The position numbers and the translations under genes were made by a program. Of a stretch of DNA of 64,000 bases, positions 37,546 through 47,051 are shown one piece after another. How positions within the stretch are numbered: position 1 is the stretch's first letter; each line of letters starts with the position of its first letter. Source of the stretch: Metabacillus arenae. Lineage in GTDB: Bacteria > Bacillota > Bacilli > Bacillales > Bacillaceae. The notes below the pieces were generated by a model. The model saw nothing but the letters and a program-made list of their open reading frames with translations, was not told the DNA's origin and searched no databases. The stretch covers positions 17,415 to 81,414 of the forward strand of contig NZ_JACXAI010000008.1 in assembly GCF_014773385.1 (NCBI RefSeq). Direction: 5' to 3'.

Positions 37546-38991
37546 TTATAATTCATTCTTATATTGAAAGTACGCTACATGTGTGTGGAGGTAGTCCTCC
37601 ATTCCGTGTTTTCCGTCTGCGCCTCCAAGGCCCGATTGTCTCATTCCGGCGTGGTATCCTTGGATGGCTTCGAAGTTTTCTCTGTTGATAAAGGTTTCGC
37701 CGAATTTAAGAGAATTCACAACGTGCATGGCTTCATGAAGGTTTTCCGTGTAAACAGAGGAGGAGAGTCCATATTTTGTATCATTTGCCATGGTGATGGC
37801 CTCTTCGAGATTGTCATAAATGATAACAGGTAAGACGGGCCCGAAAATCTCCTCCTGAATAATTTCCATGTCTTGCGTTACGTTTGTGAGAATTGTTGGC
37901 TCATAATAATAACCGTTTTTACGATCTACTTGACTGCCTCCTGTTAAAACTTCTGCTCCATCCTTGCGAGCATTTTGGACCATTTCATCGACGGTTTTTA
38001 AACGATCTTCGCTTATGAGCGGTCCCATATCAATATCTCTCGAATCAAGCGGATTACCTATTGTTACTTCTTTCATCGCGTCTGTTAATTTCTTAATAAA
38101 AGAATCTGCTATCATACGGTGAACATAGACTCTTTCCGCATTTGTACATGCCTGACCGGCATTTGTTAATCGTGATTGTTTAATGTTCTCTATCGCTAAA
38201 TCCAGATCTGCATTCTCTGTCACAATTGCAGGTGCTTTTCCGCCCAACTCAAGGTTTACTTTTGTAATGTTTTTGGCAGCGGCTTCCATCACTTTTTGGC
38301 CTGCTTTAATACTCCCGGTCATCGTCACCATGCCGACCTTAGGATGAGACGCCATCGCATTTCCGATCGTCGAGCCTTTTCCTGTAATAAAGTTGTATAC
38401 TCCTTTAGGCAGATTTAATTCATGAATAATCTTCGTAAACTCATTCGCTGTATTTGGAGTTTGCTGACTTGGTTTTAAAACGATAGTACAGCCTGTGACA
38501 AGAGCGGTTGCGACCTTGCGCGCTAAAATAAACACAGGAAAATTCCAAGGAACTATTCCGGCTACAACACCAATAGGGCGGCGATAAATAAAAATATTTT
38601 CGTTCGGTCGATCGCTTTGGACAATTTCGCCATCCATCCGCCTTGCCCAGTCTGCCATATATCTAAAATAATCAATTGCAGTATCTACTTCAGCTTCCGC
38701 CTGGTCGTACGGTTTTCCTTGTTCCTCCTGCAAAAGCTTAATAAATGTGTCTTTTTTCTGTTCAAGCCGATCTCCAATTTGGCGAACGATTTTTCCTCTT
38801 TCAACCGGCGATACTTTTTCCCACTCTTTTTGAGCGCGATCAGCCGCTTCGATTGCTTTATTCGCATCTTCTTCTGTACCATTAGCAATTTTTGAAATGA
38901 CATCACCTGTAGAAGGATTCAAGACATCAATAGTTTCACTAGATTCAGATTCCGTATAATGGCCATTAATATATAGGTTGAATGGTTGCAT
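37546..38991 (-). CDS. aldA: NAD(P)-dependent aldehyde dehydrogenase
   Basis: This 481-residue enzyme oxidises an aldehyde to the acid. It has the ALDH landmarks IVPWNFPVFILARKVA, MTGSIKAGQKVM (cofactor loop), the general base Glu in LELGGKAP and the catalytic Cys in NAGQACTNAERVYV. The overall sequence is closest, by recollection, to lactaldehyde/glycolaldehyde dehydrogenases (AldA); the substrate is uncertain. GAGGAG precedes the ATG. It is monocistronic, divergent from the amidohydrolase gene. Confidence 0.85.
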   Translation of the reverse strand: MQPFNLYINGHYTESESSETIDVLNPSTGDVISKIANGTEEDANKAIEAADRAQKEWEKVSPVERGKIVRQIGDRLEQKKDTFIKLLQEEQGKPYDQAEAEVDTAIDYFRYMADWARRMDGEIVQSDRPNENIFIYRRPIGVVAGIVPWNFPVFILARKVATALVTGCTIVLKPSQQTPNTANEFTKIIHELNLPKGVYNFITGKGSTIGNAMASHPKVGMVTMTGSIKAGQKVMEAAAKNITKVNLELGGKAPAIVTENADLDLAIENIKQSRLTNAGQACTNAERVYVHRMIADSFIKKLTDAMKEVTIGNPLDSRDIDMGPLISEDRLKTVDEMVQNARKDGAEVLTGGSQVDRKNGYYYEPTILTNVTQDMEIIQEEIFGPVLPVIIYDNLEEAITMANDTKYGLSSSVYTENLHEAMHVVNSLKFGETFINRENFEAIQGYHAGMRQSGLGGADGKHGMEDYLHTHVAYFQYKNEL

Positions 38992-39130
38992 AAAAAAATC
39001 CTCCTCATTATGTTGTTAATTGACTCCTTCCACGACTTCAAAAAGCTTAAACATTAAAGGGTGTTTAGAACAAGAATAGACGGGAAATTCAGATAAGGAG
39101 TAGTCCTTTTACATAGGGAGTGAAAAAGAA

Positions 39131-40723
39131 ATGATTATTAATAATGTTAGAATCTATCAGCCTTATAGTCATTACCATTCAGATGACATTTATCATGTCC
39201 GCTTTGAAAAAGGAAAAATAGAAGAAATAAGAAAAGGGAAAACAGATGAGATTGGAGAGCATATTATAGAGGCAAACGAACGAACAATAGCTCCATCTTT
39301 TATTGATTCTCATATGCATTTGCTTCGCTATGGTCTTTTGAAAAAAGAACTTGATTTAAGGCATGTAGACAGCTGGGAAATGATGAAAGAAGAAGTCGCT
39401 GAATTTCATTCTGAAATGGAGGAGCATGATTGGATAAGCGGGAAAGGCTTTGATGATGCAAAATTTGATGACATTGCTTCGTATTTAACTGCGAAAGATC
39501 TTGATCAAATTCATCTCAATAAAAAGATATTTTTTCTTCATCAAGATGGCCATGAATGTGTCGTAAATGATAAAGTGCTAGATTTGCTAAAGGAAGAGGA
39601 AAATTTTAAATTAGAGCCAGACGATTTTAAGGAAACAGATGATCATGGAAACTGGAATGGACGATTTAAGGACACAGCTGTCCATTATATTAAACGCCAT
39701 TTTTTAGATCGCACGGTTGAAGATGCAAAGCTTGCCATCGAAAAAGCCATCCCCCACCTGCTGCAATTCGGGATTACAACAGTCCATACAGATGACCTCA
39801 ATTTCATAGGCAGCTATGACAGGTTATGGAGGGCTTATCGGGAGCTGGAGGAAGAAGGGAAGCTTCCAATCACTGTCTTTCTGCATCATTATATATTTAA
39901 TGAAGAAGATTTGAAGAGGTTTATAAAGGAGGTGGATAAGCGCACTGGTCAAGGAAGCACAAAGGTAAAGGTAGGTGCCATAAAAATCTTTCTTGATGGG
40001 ACGCAGCGTCTGCATACCGCTGCTATGAGATTTCCTTATCATGATAAACCTCAAACTTATGGGAATTGCATTTATACCCAACAACAATTAAATGAGATGC
40101 TGCAGATTGCGGGTAGTGAGAATATGCAGGTTGCGATGCATGCTATCGGAGATCGAGCAGTCGAACAAGCCCTTGAAGCTCTCGAGCAGAATGAGGCAAA
40201 AACAAATCAATTAAACCATCGAATCGTTCATGCTCAAACCCTGGGACCAGACCTTATTGAAAAACTGGAAAGAGTAAAGCCATATATTGAAACACAGCCG
40301 TCATTTTTGCTGAAAGAATGGAATAAGAAAGAGAAGTGGGCAGGAAAGGAACTGGCACCCTATTGTGATGCATTCGGGACTATGCAAAGACGGAATATTC
40401 CATTTACCTTAAGCTCTGATTGCCCGATTGGTGAACTAAACCCGTTTGAAACGATATTCGCGGCAGTAAATCGAACAGATAAACATCACCAGCCAGAAGG
40501 AGGCTGGATGCCGAAGGAAAAATTGTCACTTGATGAATCCTATTATGCCTTCACCACAACACCGGTTGAACTTGAACTTACAAATGATCGAAAAGGCAAA
40601 ATCGAAAAAGGCTTTCCCGCCGATTTTGTTTTGTTGTCCCACCATCCTCATGAGGTTGATGCTAAAGAATTGCGTCACATTGAGGTAATAGAGACATGGA
40701 TAGATGGAAAAAGAGTGTATTAA
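39131..40723 (+). CDS. Amidohydrolase family protein (YtcJ-like)
   Basis: This 530-residue metal-dependent hydrolase has metal-binding DSHMHL near residue 58, a second histidine motif VAMHAIGDRAVEQALE, HRIVHAQTLG, and the C-terminal SSDCPIGELNPFETI with the conserved Asp. FLDGTQRLHTAAM is the typical YtcJ-type insertion. The substrate is unknown. GGAGTG precedes the ATG. The gene is flanked downstream by a family B repeat array and then a terminator. Confidence 0.82.
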   Translation: MIINNVRIYQPYSHYHSDDIYHVRFEKGKIEEIRKGKTDEIGEHIIEANERTIAPSFIDSHMHLLRYGLLKKELDLRHVDSWEMMKEEVAEFHSEMEEHDWISGKGFDDAKFDDIASYLTAKDLDQIHLNKKIFFLHQDGHECVVNDKVLDLLKEEENFKLEPDDFKETDDHGNWNGRFKDTAVHYIKRHFLDRTVEDAKLAIEKAIPHLLQFGITTVHTDDLNFIGSYDRLWRAYRELEEEGKLPITVFLHHYIFNEEDLKRFIKEVDKRTGQGSTKVKVGAIKIFLDGTQRLHTAAMRFPYHDKPQTYGNCIYTQQQLNEMLQIAGSENMQVAMHAIGDRAVEQALEALEQNEAKTNQLNHRIVHAQTLGPDLIEKLERVKPYIETQPSFLLKEWNKKEKWAGKELAPYCDAFGTMQRRNIPFTLSSDCPIGELNPFETIFAAVNRTDKHHQPEGGWMPKEKLSLDESYYAFTTTPVELELTNDRKGKIEKGFPADFVLLSHHPHEVDAKELRHIEVIETWIDGKRVY

Positions 40724-40745
40724 AGTCCTAATGATAAATACTAAT

Positions 40746-40863
40746 TCGGCCGGCCAATTAGGGAATCCGACTAATGAATCGAAAATTCGTCCAATTCAAG
40801 TGACAATCCGGTAAATTAGGCAATTCGTCCATCCGGAATTGAATCGCGGTTGATTCAAATAAT
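40746..40863. repeat. Family B intergenic micro-array (6 units)
   Basis: Consecutive units of 17-21 nt start at 40746, 40767, 40787, 40808, 40825 and 40845. Examples are TCGGCCGGCCAATTAGGGAAT, CCGACTAATGAATCGAAAAT and TCGTCCAATTCAAGTGACAAT. The (C/T)CGNCCAATT...AAT plan is shared with 7238-7400. Confidence 0.75.
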
Positions 40864-40873
40864 TAAATTAATG

Positions 40874-40906
40874 AAAAAAGCTGACTCATCAAAAGTCAGC
40901 CTGTTT
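40874..40906. terminator. Bidirectional terminator
   Basis: GCTGACT/AGTCAGC stem with A-tract on the left and CTGTTTTATT on the right, between the convergent amidohydrolase and intracellular protease genes. Confidence 0.75.
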
Positions 40907-40924
40907 TATTGGGAAAGCTAAATT

Positions 40925-41902
40925 CTAAAACCATCCCATTCTTCTATTTGTTCTAACTTGTAGCCGCCTTGCTTGTTCTTCAAGTAAATCAGGAGTTGTT
41001 AAATAAACTAATCCATTTCCTTCTAATGAATTTGGGTGTCCAAGCGGCAGCGTTCTTTTAATAAGCTGAGAATACAACTCAGGTTCGGAGAATTTCCGCT
41101 CGAATTGATCTTCTGTTTGATTTTTGATTAAAGCCAGTGAGCCGGCAACATGCGGGGCTGCCATTGATGTCCCGCTGTATGATGCATATTTGCCATCCGG
41201 AATAGATGAGAGAATATTTTCGCCAGGAGCAACTAAGTCGATTTCATTGTTGGAGTTTGTAAAGTAAGAAGATTTACGCTCGAAATTAATCGCACCGACA
41301 GATATGACTTCATTATAGCCGGCAGGATACGAGAACTCGGAGGTTTGATGGTTATTGTCTCCGTTATTCCCGGCAGCACAAACGACTAAAATGTTTTCTT
41401 TCACAGCACGCTTTATCGCTTGATGAAGAGAGGTGGCTTTATCAGGTCCTCCGAGTGACATTGTGATAATATCAACTTTTTGGTCGACAGCATAATTTAT
41501 CGCATTCGTAATCCATTCATAAGCCCCTGAGCCTTCTTTGCCTGCTAGTACTTTCAATATTAGTAAGTTAACATCTGGTGCTACACCAACAACTCCAGAT
41601 TCATTTTCTTTGGCAGCAATAGTGCCTGCAACATGAGTCCCATGTCCATTGTAATCTCGATAAATAGAAGGATTTCCGCCGTCATCATCTGTGAAATTTC
41701 TTCCGCCGGTAATGGCATGGCTGAGGTCTGGATGCTCAATGTCACAGCCTGTATCAAGAACGGCAATCGTCACACTTTTCCCAGTATACCCTTTTGACCA
41801 CATTTTTGGGGCCTGGATTAAGTCCACCCCTTGAGGGATTTCATTTGCTTGCTGAACTACTTCCTCCACAAGGTAAGGAACTAAGTGCATTTTTTTCTCC
41901 AT
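40925..41902 (-). CDS. isp: Intracellular subtilisin-like serine protease
   Basis: This 325-residue member of the intracellular subtilisin group degrades cytoplasmic protein, mainly at the onset of sporulation. There is no signal peptide. The N-terminal LVPY segment (residues 7-10) corresponds to the LIPY motif of the inhibitory propeptide. The catalytic triad is Asp50 (VLDTGCD), His87 (NGHGTHVAG) and Ser246 (GTSMAAPHVAG), with oxyanion Asn179. AAGGAGG lies before the ATG. Confidence 0.93.
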   Translation of the reverse strand: MEKKMHLVPYLVEEVVQQANEIPQGVDLIQAPKMWSKGYTGKSVTIAVLDTGCDIEHPDLSHAITGGRNFTDDDGGNPSIYRDYNGHGTHVAGTIAAKENESGVVGVAPDVNLLILKVLAGKEGSGAYEWITNAINYAVDQKVDIITMSLGGPDKATSLHQAIKRAVKENILVVCAAGNNGDNNHQTSEFSYPAGYNEVISVGAINFERKSSYFTNSNNEIDLVAPGENILSSIPDGKYASYSGTSMAAPHVAGSLALIKNQTEDQFERKFSEPELYSQLIKRTLPLGHPNSLEGNGLVYLTTPDLLEEQARRLQVRTNRRMGWF

Positions 41903-42060
41903 TATATTTCCTCCTTAAAAGTTGGAATAGAGAAACCCATCGAGTAAATTCTATGGAAGTTTCATAAAATTATATGTTAAAATTTAAATTTTCGAAAGAA
42001 CCGTTTGTCCTAATTATTTGATTTTTTACAAAATAGACTGGAATTTTCTTGGAGATTTGG

Positions 42061-42066
42061 TATACT
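42061..42066 (+). promoter_or_regulatory. Extended -10 promoter of the argS T-box leader
   Basis: TGGTATACT gives an extended -10 (TGn + TATACT) 35-40 nt before the T-box stem I. No good -35 is visible, as expected for an extended -10 promoter. Confidence 0.5.
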
Positions 42067-42095
42067 ACCAATTAACTAAATAAGTAAATCAATGA

Positions 42096-42323
42096 AAAAG
42101 AGAGTAATTATCTGATGAAAGTCACAGCGAATCAGGGACAGTGTAAGCCTGATGCTAAATCGATAATGAAGCGCACTTTTTGGATGCTTTCTTGAAACAT
42201 GAGTATGGAAAGCCGGGATATGGCTCCCGTTATCATATGTAAGCAGGTTCTTTTATAGAACAAATTGGAGTGGCACCGCGGGAAATAAACCTCTCGTCTC
42301 TATTTAGAGACGGGAGGTTTTTT
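42096..42323 (+). promoter_or_regulatory. T-box riboswitch leader (arginine) with terminator
   Basis: The conserved T-box sequence GGAGTGGCACCGCGGG lies at 42267-42282, followed by a 12-bp terminator stem ACCTCTCGTCTC/GAGACGGGAGGT and T-run (42289-42323). Stem I starts at AGAGTA (42100) and has a distal loop ATCAGGGACAGTGTAAGCCTGAT. Uncharged tRNA would pair with the specifier loop and with TGG of the T-box to prevent termination. A CGC at about 42172 followed by A is a plausible Arg specifier, but I could not fold the stem to prove it. Confidence 0.9.
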
Positions 42324-42488
42324 ATGTATTAAGGTTTTTTTTCAAAAAATTATTGAAGCATTGTGCAATCTCTTTTTGAGGTGAAATGTTGGATGTGAGA
42401 CTCGAAATAATCGGAGACACACCGGTTGAATTTATTTAACTTTCTGTTTAACTTCAAAAGCAAAAAATTGAAAAAGGAGACAAGAAAA

Positions 42489-44183
42489 ATGATTTGGAAA
42501 GAAAAGCTTGCATTATCCCTTTCTAAAGTAATTGAGAAGGATATGGAATTCTCTAAAATAGAGCAGTTAATTGAAAAACCAAAAAATGATGACTTTGGAG
42601 ATTTAGCTTTTCCGTGCTTCACTTTGGCAAAGAAAGAAAAAAAATCTCCGCATCTTATTGCAAAAGAAATTAGCGGCAAATTAAATTCAAGCGATTATGA
42701 AAAAATAGAGGCAGTAGGTGGATACATCAATATTTTTTTAAAGAAGAAAACAGTAGCAAAAAAAATCATTCACGAAATAATTAAAAAGAAAGATAAATAT
42801 GGATCACAAAATAAAGGAAAAGGCGCCCGGATTACGATCGACATGTCTTCTCCAAATATCGCAAAGCCTTTCTCAATGGGGCACCTGCGTTCAACTGTGA
42901 TCGGTCATTCTCTTTCCTTAATCATTGAAAAGTTTGGATTTAAACCAGTGAAAATTAATTATATCGGCGACTGGGGGACACAATTTGGTAAATTAATAAC
43001 AGCATATAAGCTATGGGGAAATGAGGAAAAAGTAAAACGACAGCCAATTCAAGAGCTTTTAACTTTATATGTTCAGTTTCATGAAAAAGCAGAAACACAT
43101 CCTAAACTTGTGGAGGAAGGAAGACAATGGTTTAAAAAGCTTGAAGAAGGGGATAAAGAAGCTTTGTCATTATGGAAATGGTTTCGGGATGAATCGTTAA
43201 AAGAGTTTTTTAGAATATATAAACTGCTGAATGTTTCCTTTGATTCATATGCAGGAGAAGCCTTTTATAATGACAAAATGGATCAAGTAGTTGAGAAGTT
43301 AGAAGAAACCGGACTCCTTGTCGAATCTGATCATGCAAAGGTAGTACCCTTGCCAGGTGAAGATTTGCCACCTTGTCTAATTAAAAAATCAGATGGTGCC
43401 ACACTATATGCCACCCGGGACCTTGCGGCGGCAATTTACCGCAAACACCAATATGACTTCAAAAAATCTCTTTATGTAGTCGGAAATGAGCAAACGCTTC
43501 ATTTTAAACAGCTAAAAAGTGTCCTTAAAAAGATGGGGTATGCTTGGTCAGACCAAATGGATCATGTTCCATTTGGCATGATTTTAAAAGATGGAAAGAA
43601 AATGTCTACGAGAAAAGGCAAAGTTATTTTGTTGGAAGAAGTCCTAACCGAGTCGATCAAGCTGGCGTTACGTAATATCGAAGAAAAAAATCCAAATCTG
43701 CTTGAGAAAAAGGAAACCGCCAAAAAAGTTGGAGTTGGCGCTGTCATTTTTCATGACTTAAAGAACTTTAGAATGAACGATATTGAATTTTCATTACCTG
43801 ACATGCTGCGGTTTGAAGGAGAGACTGGCCCTTATGTTCAGTATACTTATGCAAGAGCAAGTTCTATATTAAAGAAGGGGAAAATCCCTTTGTCAGAAGA
43901 AGCGGAGTTAAGTTCATTAGATTGGAAATGTGAATGGAAGTTGGTAAAAAAGCTGGCAGAATTTCCAGCTGCAGTCCAAAAATCACTTGAACTTTATGAC
44001 CCTTCCCAAATAGCAAAGTATGCAATCGATCTAGCCCAAGCTTTTAACGCATATTACGGCGAAGTAAAGATTCTGGCTGAAACAGAAGGGAAGCAGGCAA
44101 GACTCGCAGTTGTATACTCAGTTACGATTGTCCTTCAAGAAAGCCTGAGATTATTAGGAATCGAAGCTCCAGAGGAAATGTAA
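42489..44183 (+). CDS. argS: Arginyl-tRNA synthetase
   Basis: The class I synthetase of 564 residues charges tRNA-Arg. The N-terminal Add1 domain (residues 1-110) is followed by the HIGH-type motif PFSMGHLRS (residues 127-135) and the KMSKS equivalent KMSTRKG. The C-terminal DALR anticodon-binding domain ends the protein. AAAGGAGA precedes the ATG at 42489. Transcription passes through the T-box leader, so expression should respond to tRNA-Arg charging. The housekeeping argS of Bacillus usually lies elsewhere, so this may be a second copy. Confidence 0.93.
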   Translation: MIWKEKLALSLSKVIEKDMEFSKIEQLIEKPKNDDFGDLAFPCFTLAKKEKKSPHLIAKEISGKLNSSDYEKIEAVGGYINIFLKKKTVAKKIIHEIIKKKDKYGSQNKGKGARITIDMSSPNIAKPFSMGHLRSTVIGHSLSLIIEKFGFKPVKINYIGDWGTQFGKLITAYKLWGNEEKVKRQPIQELLTLYVQFHEKAETHPKLVEEGRQWFKKLEEGDKEALSLWKWFRDESLKEFFRIYKLLNVSFDSYAGEAFYNDKMDQVVEKLEETGLLVESDHAKVVPLPGEDLPPCLIKKSDGATLYATRDLAAAIYRKHQYDFKKSLYVVGNEQTLHFKQLKSVLKKMGYAWSDQMDHVPFGMILKDGKKMSTRKGKVILLEEVLTESIKLALRNIEEKNPNLLEKKETAKKVGVGAVIFHDLKNFRMNDIEFSLPDMLRFEGETGPYVQYTYARASSILKKGKIPLSEEAELSSLDWKCEWKLVKKLAEFPAAVQKSLELYDPSQIAKYAIDLAQAFNAYYGEVKILAETEGKQARLAVVYSVTIVLQESLRLLGIEAPEEM

Positions 44184-44224
44184 GTGAAAATACGTTTTTG
44201 AGTTTTTTTCTAGTAATTTTTAAA

Positions 44225-44341
44225 AAGTCAAAGTTAATTAAAGTGTTTTGTGGTAAAAGTTCGACTAGTCAAGCTTTGATTTCTATTCCTTTTAAAATAA
44301 AGGCACTAGCGAACGCTTACGCTTTTCTTTTTTCGCTTATT
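44225..44341 (+). repeat. R1-related diverged element
   Basis: The start AAAGTTAATTAAAGTGTT...TTAAAAGT matches the R1 left end, and AAGGCACTAGCGAACGCTTACGCTTTTC matches its right end, but the GC-rich centre is missing. It is probably a deleted or very diverged copy. Confidence 0.45.
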
Positions 44342-44392
44342 CTACTCATTTGAAGGAAAAATAATGAAAACGGAGACAGAGCTACAAAAAAG

Positions 44393-44417
44393 GAGGATTC
44401 CTAATAGTGGAATCCTC
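44393..44417. terminator. Hairpin in the argS-DNA-binding gene spacer
   Basis: A 9-bp perfect stem GAGGATTCC/GGAATCCTC with a 7-nt loop, flanked on the left by A residues. It may terminate transcription, although the T-run on the + strand is poor. The rest of 44418-44653 shows no gene. Confidence 0.45.
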
Positions 44418-44653
44418 AAGCAATTAGGCAGGTAATGAAAATGTATTTGTATTTTGCTCCTATAGATAGAGCTTGTATTTAATTAATTGGTTTTAGTCTA
44501 GACAAAGGGTCTGTCAGCAAATCGTGAAAATGCTCATAAAACGTAACATTTTAAGAACTTATGACTAGTTTTAAGAGCCTTTGTCGGCTTGCAGGAATTT
44601 ACGGGATCCTCTCTCGAATATTTGTGTAATCTAATTTCACAGGAGTGGATTCG

Positions 44654-45358
44654 ATGGAATACAAAACATTAACGAGAGCTAAAACGGTTAAAGTATTAGG
44701 GATCACAGCCCATGTTTTAAAGGGCTGGGAATCAGAATTTGAAGCTTTTTTGAATATCCCAAGAGATGAGAATAACACAAGAATTTATTCAGAGAAAACT
44801 ATAAAAACGTTACAAACGATTAAAGAAATGAAGGAAAAACATGTAGACAAAGAGACAATTGAGAAAATTCTTCAAATGCAGTTAATGAATCGGGAAAAGG
44901 AAGAAAGAATGGAGAAAGAATTAGGATATTCTTATCAAATGAGAGAAAGTCTCAACAAGATGGAGACATTTATTGAATCGGAAAAAGTGAAAAATCTTTT
45001 AAATATCGAAAACCGCTTTTTCCAATTGGAGAAAAATGTTGTAGGGCAGGTTCAGGAAATGTTTCGAGGAGAGCTTGAAGCGGCTGCAACGGCACAAGTT
45101 CGTTTCCAAAAAGCTGAATTCGAAGAAATCGGTGACAAATTGTGTGACTTAGTTGATACATCTGAGAAAGAAAGAGCTTATTACCAAGCTGAGATCAATT
45201 ATGAGAGAGAAATAGCAAAGCAACAAATTGCCCAGCGGGAAGAAAAATTCATTGCATTTGTAAAAGATCAAGCCCGTAAAAAAGAAGAAAAAGAAATGAA
45301 AAAAGAATCCAAATGGGGTTTAAATCTGTTCAAGCAATTTATTGGAGTCGCAAAATAA
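44654..45358 (+). CDS. MerR-like HTH protein with long coiled coil (DUF3967-like)
   Basis: This 234-residue protein has an N-terminal MerR-like winged helix (ITAHVLKGWESEFEAFLNI, then RIYSEKTIKTLQTIKEM). A charged coiled coil runs from about residue 70 to 225, and the C-terminus is basic. Architecturally similar Bacillus proteins are described as DUF3967 HTH proteins on plasmids and chromosomes; targets are unknown. AGGAGTGG gives the ATG at 44654 rather than GTG at 44645. A terminator (45366-45396) follows. Confidence 0.65.
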   Translation: MEYKTLTRAKTVKVLGITAHVLKGWESEFEAFLNIPRDENNTRIYSEKTIKTLQTIKEMKEKHVDKETIEKILQMQLMNREKEERMEKELGYSYQMRESLNKMETFIESEKVKNLLNIENRFFQLEKNVVGQVQEMFRGELEAAATAQVRFQKAEFEEIGDKLCDLVDTSEKERAYYQAEINYEREIAKQQIAQREEKFIAFVKDQARKKEEKEMKKESKWGLNLFKQFIGVAK

Positions 45359-45365
45359 AATAATA

Positions 45366-45396
45366 AAGAAGATGGTTGGCTTCAATCATCTTCTTT
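45366..45396 (+). terminator. Terminator
   Basis: AAGAAGATG/CATCTTCTT stem with TTTCT tail directly after the HTH gene. Confidence 0.75.
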
Positions 45397-45573
45397 CTAG
45401 AAAGGAGTTTGTGAGGATTGAATTAAATAAAAATTTTAGCTCCTCTGCTGATTTCAACCATTCGACCTTTAAACTCTAACTTTTAGAAAAAAACAATAGA
45501 TATGTTAATCAACATATTTACATGGGGTTGGACCCGCAAGATTTATATGTGTTCACACTTTTGAAACAATTGT

Positions 45574-45634
45574 GTGCAATTATTTGGATAACGGTGCAAA
45601 TAATTAGATAAACTGTGCCAATTATCCATTTAAT
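45574..45634 (+). repeat. Family A micro-array (3 units)
   Basis: GTGCAATTATTTGGATAACG (45574), GTGCAAATAATTAGATAAAC (45594) and GTGCCAATTATCCATTTAAT (45615) follow one another with a 20-21 nt step, between the HTH gene and mscL. Confidence 0.8.
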
Positions 45635-45672
45635 CACCATACAAAATTGCCTCACCACGAGAGATTCTTTTC

Positions 45673-46050
45673 TTATGTACGCTTCTTCAGTAAATCACGG
45701 ATTTCCACTAACAATTCTTCTTTTTTGTCTGCTTTTACTTCTGCAGCTGGCTGCTTTTCTTCTTTTCGTTTAAATCTGTTGAAAAACCTAACAAATAAAA
45801 AAATTGAGAAGGCAATTAGGAAAAAATCGATCGTTGATTGAATAAATAAGCCAATTTTTATTACTGCAGCTCCAACTGTGAAAGACAATTTGGAAAAGTT
45901 TATTCCACCCAATAGTAGTCCAATCAAAGGTGTAATAATGTCATTTACAAGAGAGGTAACGATTTTCCCGAATGCTCCCCCAATCACTACTGCTACTGCA
46001 AGATCAATTACATTTCCTTTAAAGGCGAATTTTTTAAATTCTTCCCACAT
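45673..46050 (-). CDS. mscL: Large-conductance mechanosensitive channel
   Basis: MscL forms a homopentameric channel that opens under hypo-osmotic shock. The 125-residue protein has the N-terminal amphipathic helix (WEEFKKFAFKGN), the pore-lining helix IDLAVAVVIGGAFGKIVTSLV with its Gly/Ala repeats, TM2 near 65-90 and a basic/acidic C-terminal helix bundle. AAGGGG is 8 nt before the ATG at 46050. Monocistronic. Confidence 0.95.
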   Translation of the reverse strand: MWEEFKKFAFKGNVIDLAVAVVIGGAFGKIVTSLVNDIITPLIGLLLGGINFSKLSFTVGAAVIKIGLFIQSTIDFFLIAFSIFLFVRFFNRFKRKEEKQPAAEVKADKKEELLVEIRDLLKKRT

Positions 46051-46148
46051 CGACTGCACCCCTTAAATAGTTTTGATAGTTACAGTGTGACCGAGGGGCG
46101 CTGCTTTTACTATTATCTTTTAAAATTAAATTGATTTAATTTTAAATT

Positions 46149-46183
46149 AAAAAAGGCCTGAAAACATCTTTTCAGCCCTTTTT
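46149..46183. terminator. Terminator of the 46182-46745 gene
   Basis: A TGAAAA/TTTTCA stem framed by GGC and GCC, with A-tract and TTTTT on the two sides; on the minus strand it overlaps the stop codon of the upstream gene. Confidence 0.65.
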
Positions 46184-46745
46184 ATTCATTAGCAGTACTT
46201 TCTAATTCATAAGGAATATTGTGAATGGTCAATAAGTTTTTGATTTCACTTAATGGAATATGAAAATCAGAGCTTCTTAAGAAAGAGAGTGTTTTCGTAT
46301 CTTTAAAATGAAATATTACTTCATCCAGGCCATCATTCGATTTTGCAGGTATGTACCTGACTCGATCTATATCTTCCCAGGTATAAGAATTTTTTGTTAA
46401 TTGAAATGGTTCGTTCCACTCTATCGTTTTTTCTGTAACATGGTGAAAATGAAAGCTGCTAAATATAAGTAAAGCAACCGTTACGAGGGATGCTCCAATC
46501 CCTAATCCAATTCCTCTTTTCCCCCATTGATAGAAGATGAATAATGCTGCAGTTAAGGTAATCGTGGAAGCTAGGAAGAGAATATTGCTTAAAAAGGGAG
46601 TTTTTAAATAAATGGTTTGTTTCGTTTGCAGGAAGATGTACTGTATAACATTTGGTGCAAAAAAAGAAAAGATGATGCCTCCTATTCCGACAATAATCAT
46701 AAACGCAAGTAACACAAACCTTGGTTCATATTGTTGATTCATCAT
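46182..46745 (-). CDS. Four-TM membrane protein with C-terminal soluble domain, unknown
   Basis: I do not recognise the family with certainty. Four hydrophobic segments occur (FVLLAFMIIVGIGGIIFSFF, FLSNILFLASTITLTAALFI, GIGASLVTVALLIFSS), followed by about 85 residues with a beta-rich pattern (WNEPFQLTKNSYTWEDIDRV). The soluble part resembles bacterial PH-like domains. GAGGAGGAG precedes the ATG. It is upstream of mscL on the same strand but separated by a terminator. Confidence 0.6.
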   Translation of the reverse strand: MMNQQYEPRFVLLAFMIIVGIGGIIFSFFAPNVIQYIFLQTKQTIYLKTPFLSNILFLASTITLTAALFIFYQWGKRGIGLGIGASLVTVALLIFSSFHFHHVTEKTIEWNEPFQLTKNSYTWEDIDRVRYIPAKSNDGLDEVIFHFKDTKTLSFLRSSDFHIPLSEIKNLLTIHNIPYELESTANE

Positions 46746-46938
46746 GTCTCCTCCTCGTCATAAAATACTCGATTGATTATATTCTCCAAATTTACCATCA
46801 TTCCTTCAAAAAATATCCAAATGAACATATTTTTTTGACAGATATCCATAATAAAAAGGAGCTGTTTTCGTAAATTTTGCTGTTATTTATACTGATGGTT
46901 TCGAGAGTTAGTGACCTTGGTGAGAGAGGGGGTTAGAA

Positions 46939-46968
46939 GCAATCAGCGGATCACTGATTGCCTTTGTT
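46939..46968. terminator. Family D hairpin
   Basis: GCAATCAG/CTGATTGC perfect 8-bp stem with a 7-nt loop, followed by CTTTGTTT. It is preceded by GTTAGAA and lies in a 300-bp spacer that otherwise shows nothing. Confidence 0.6.
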
Positions 46969-47051
46969 TAAACACCACATTTCATATCACGGAAGCAACA
47001 CAGTTAGAAAAGAGCTTAAAAGAAATATAAATATATAAAGGAGGACCGCCT

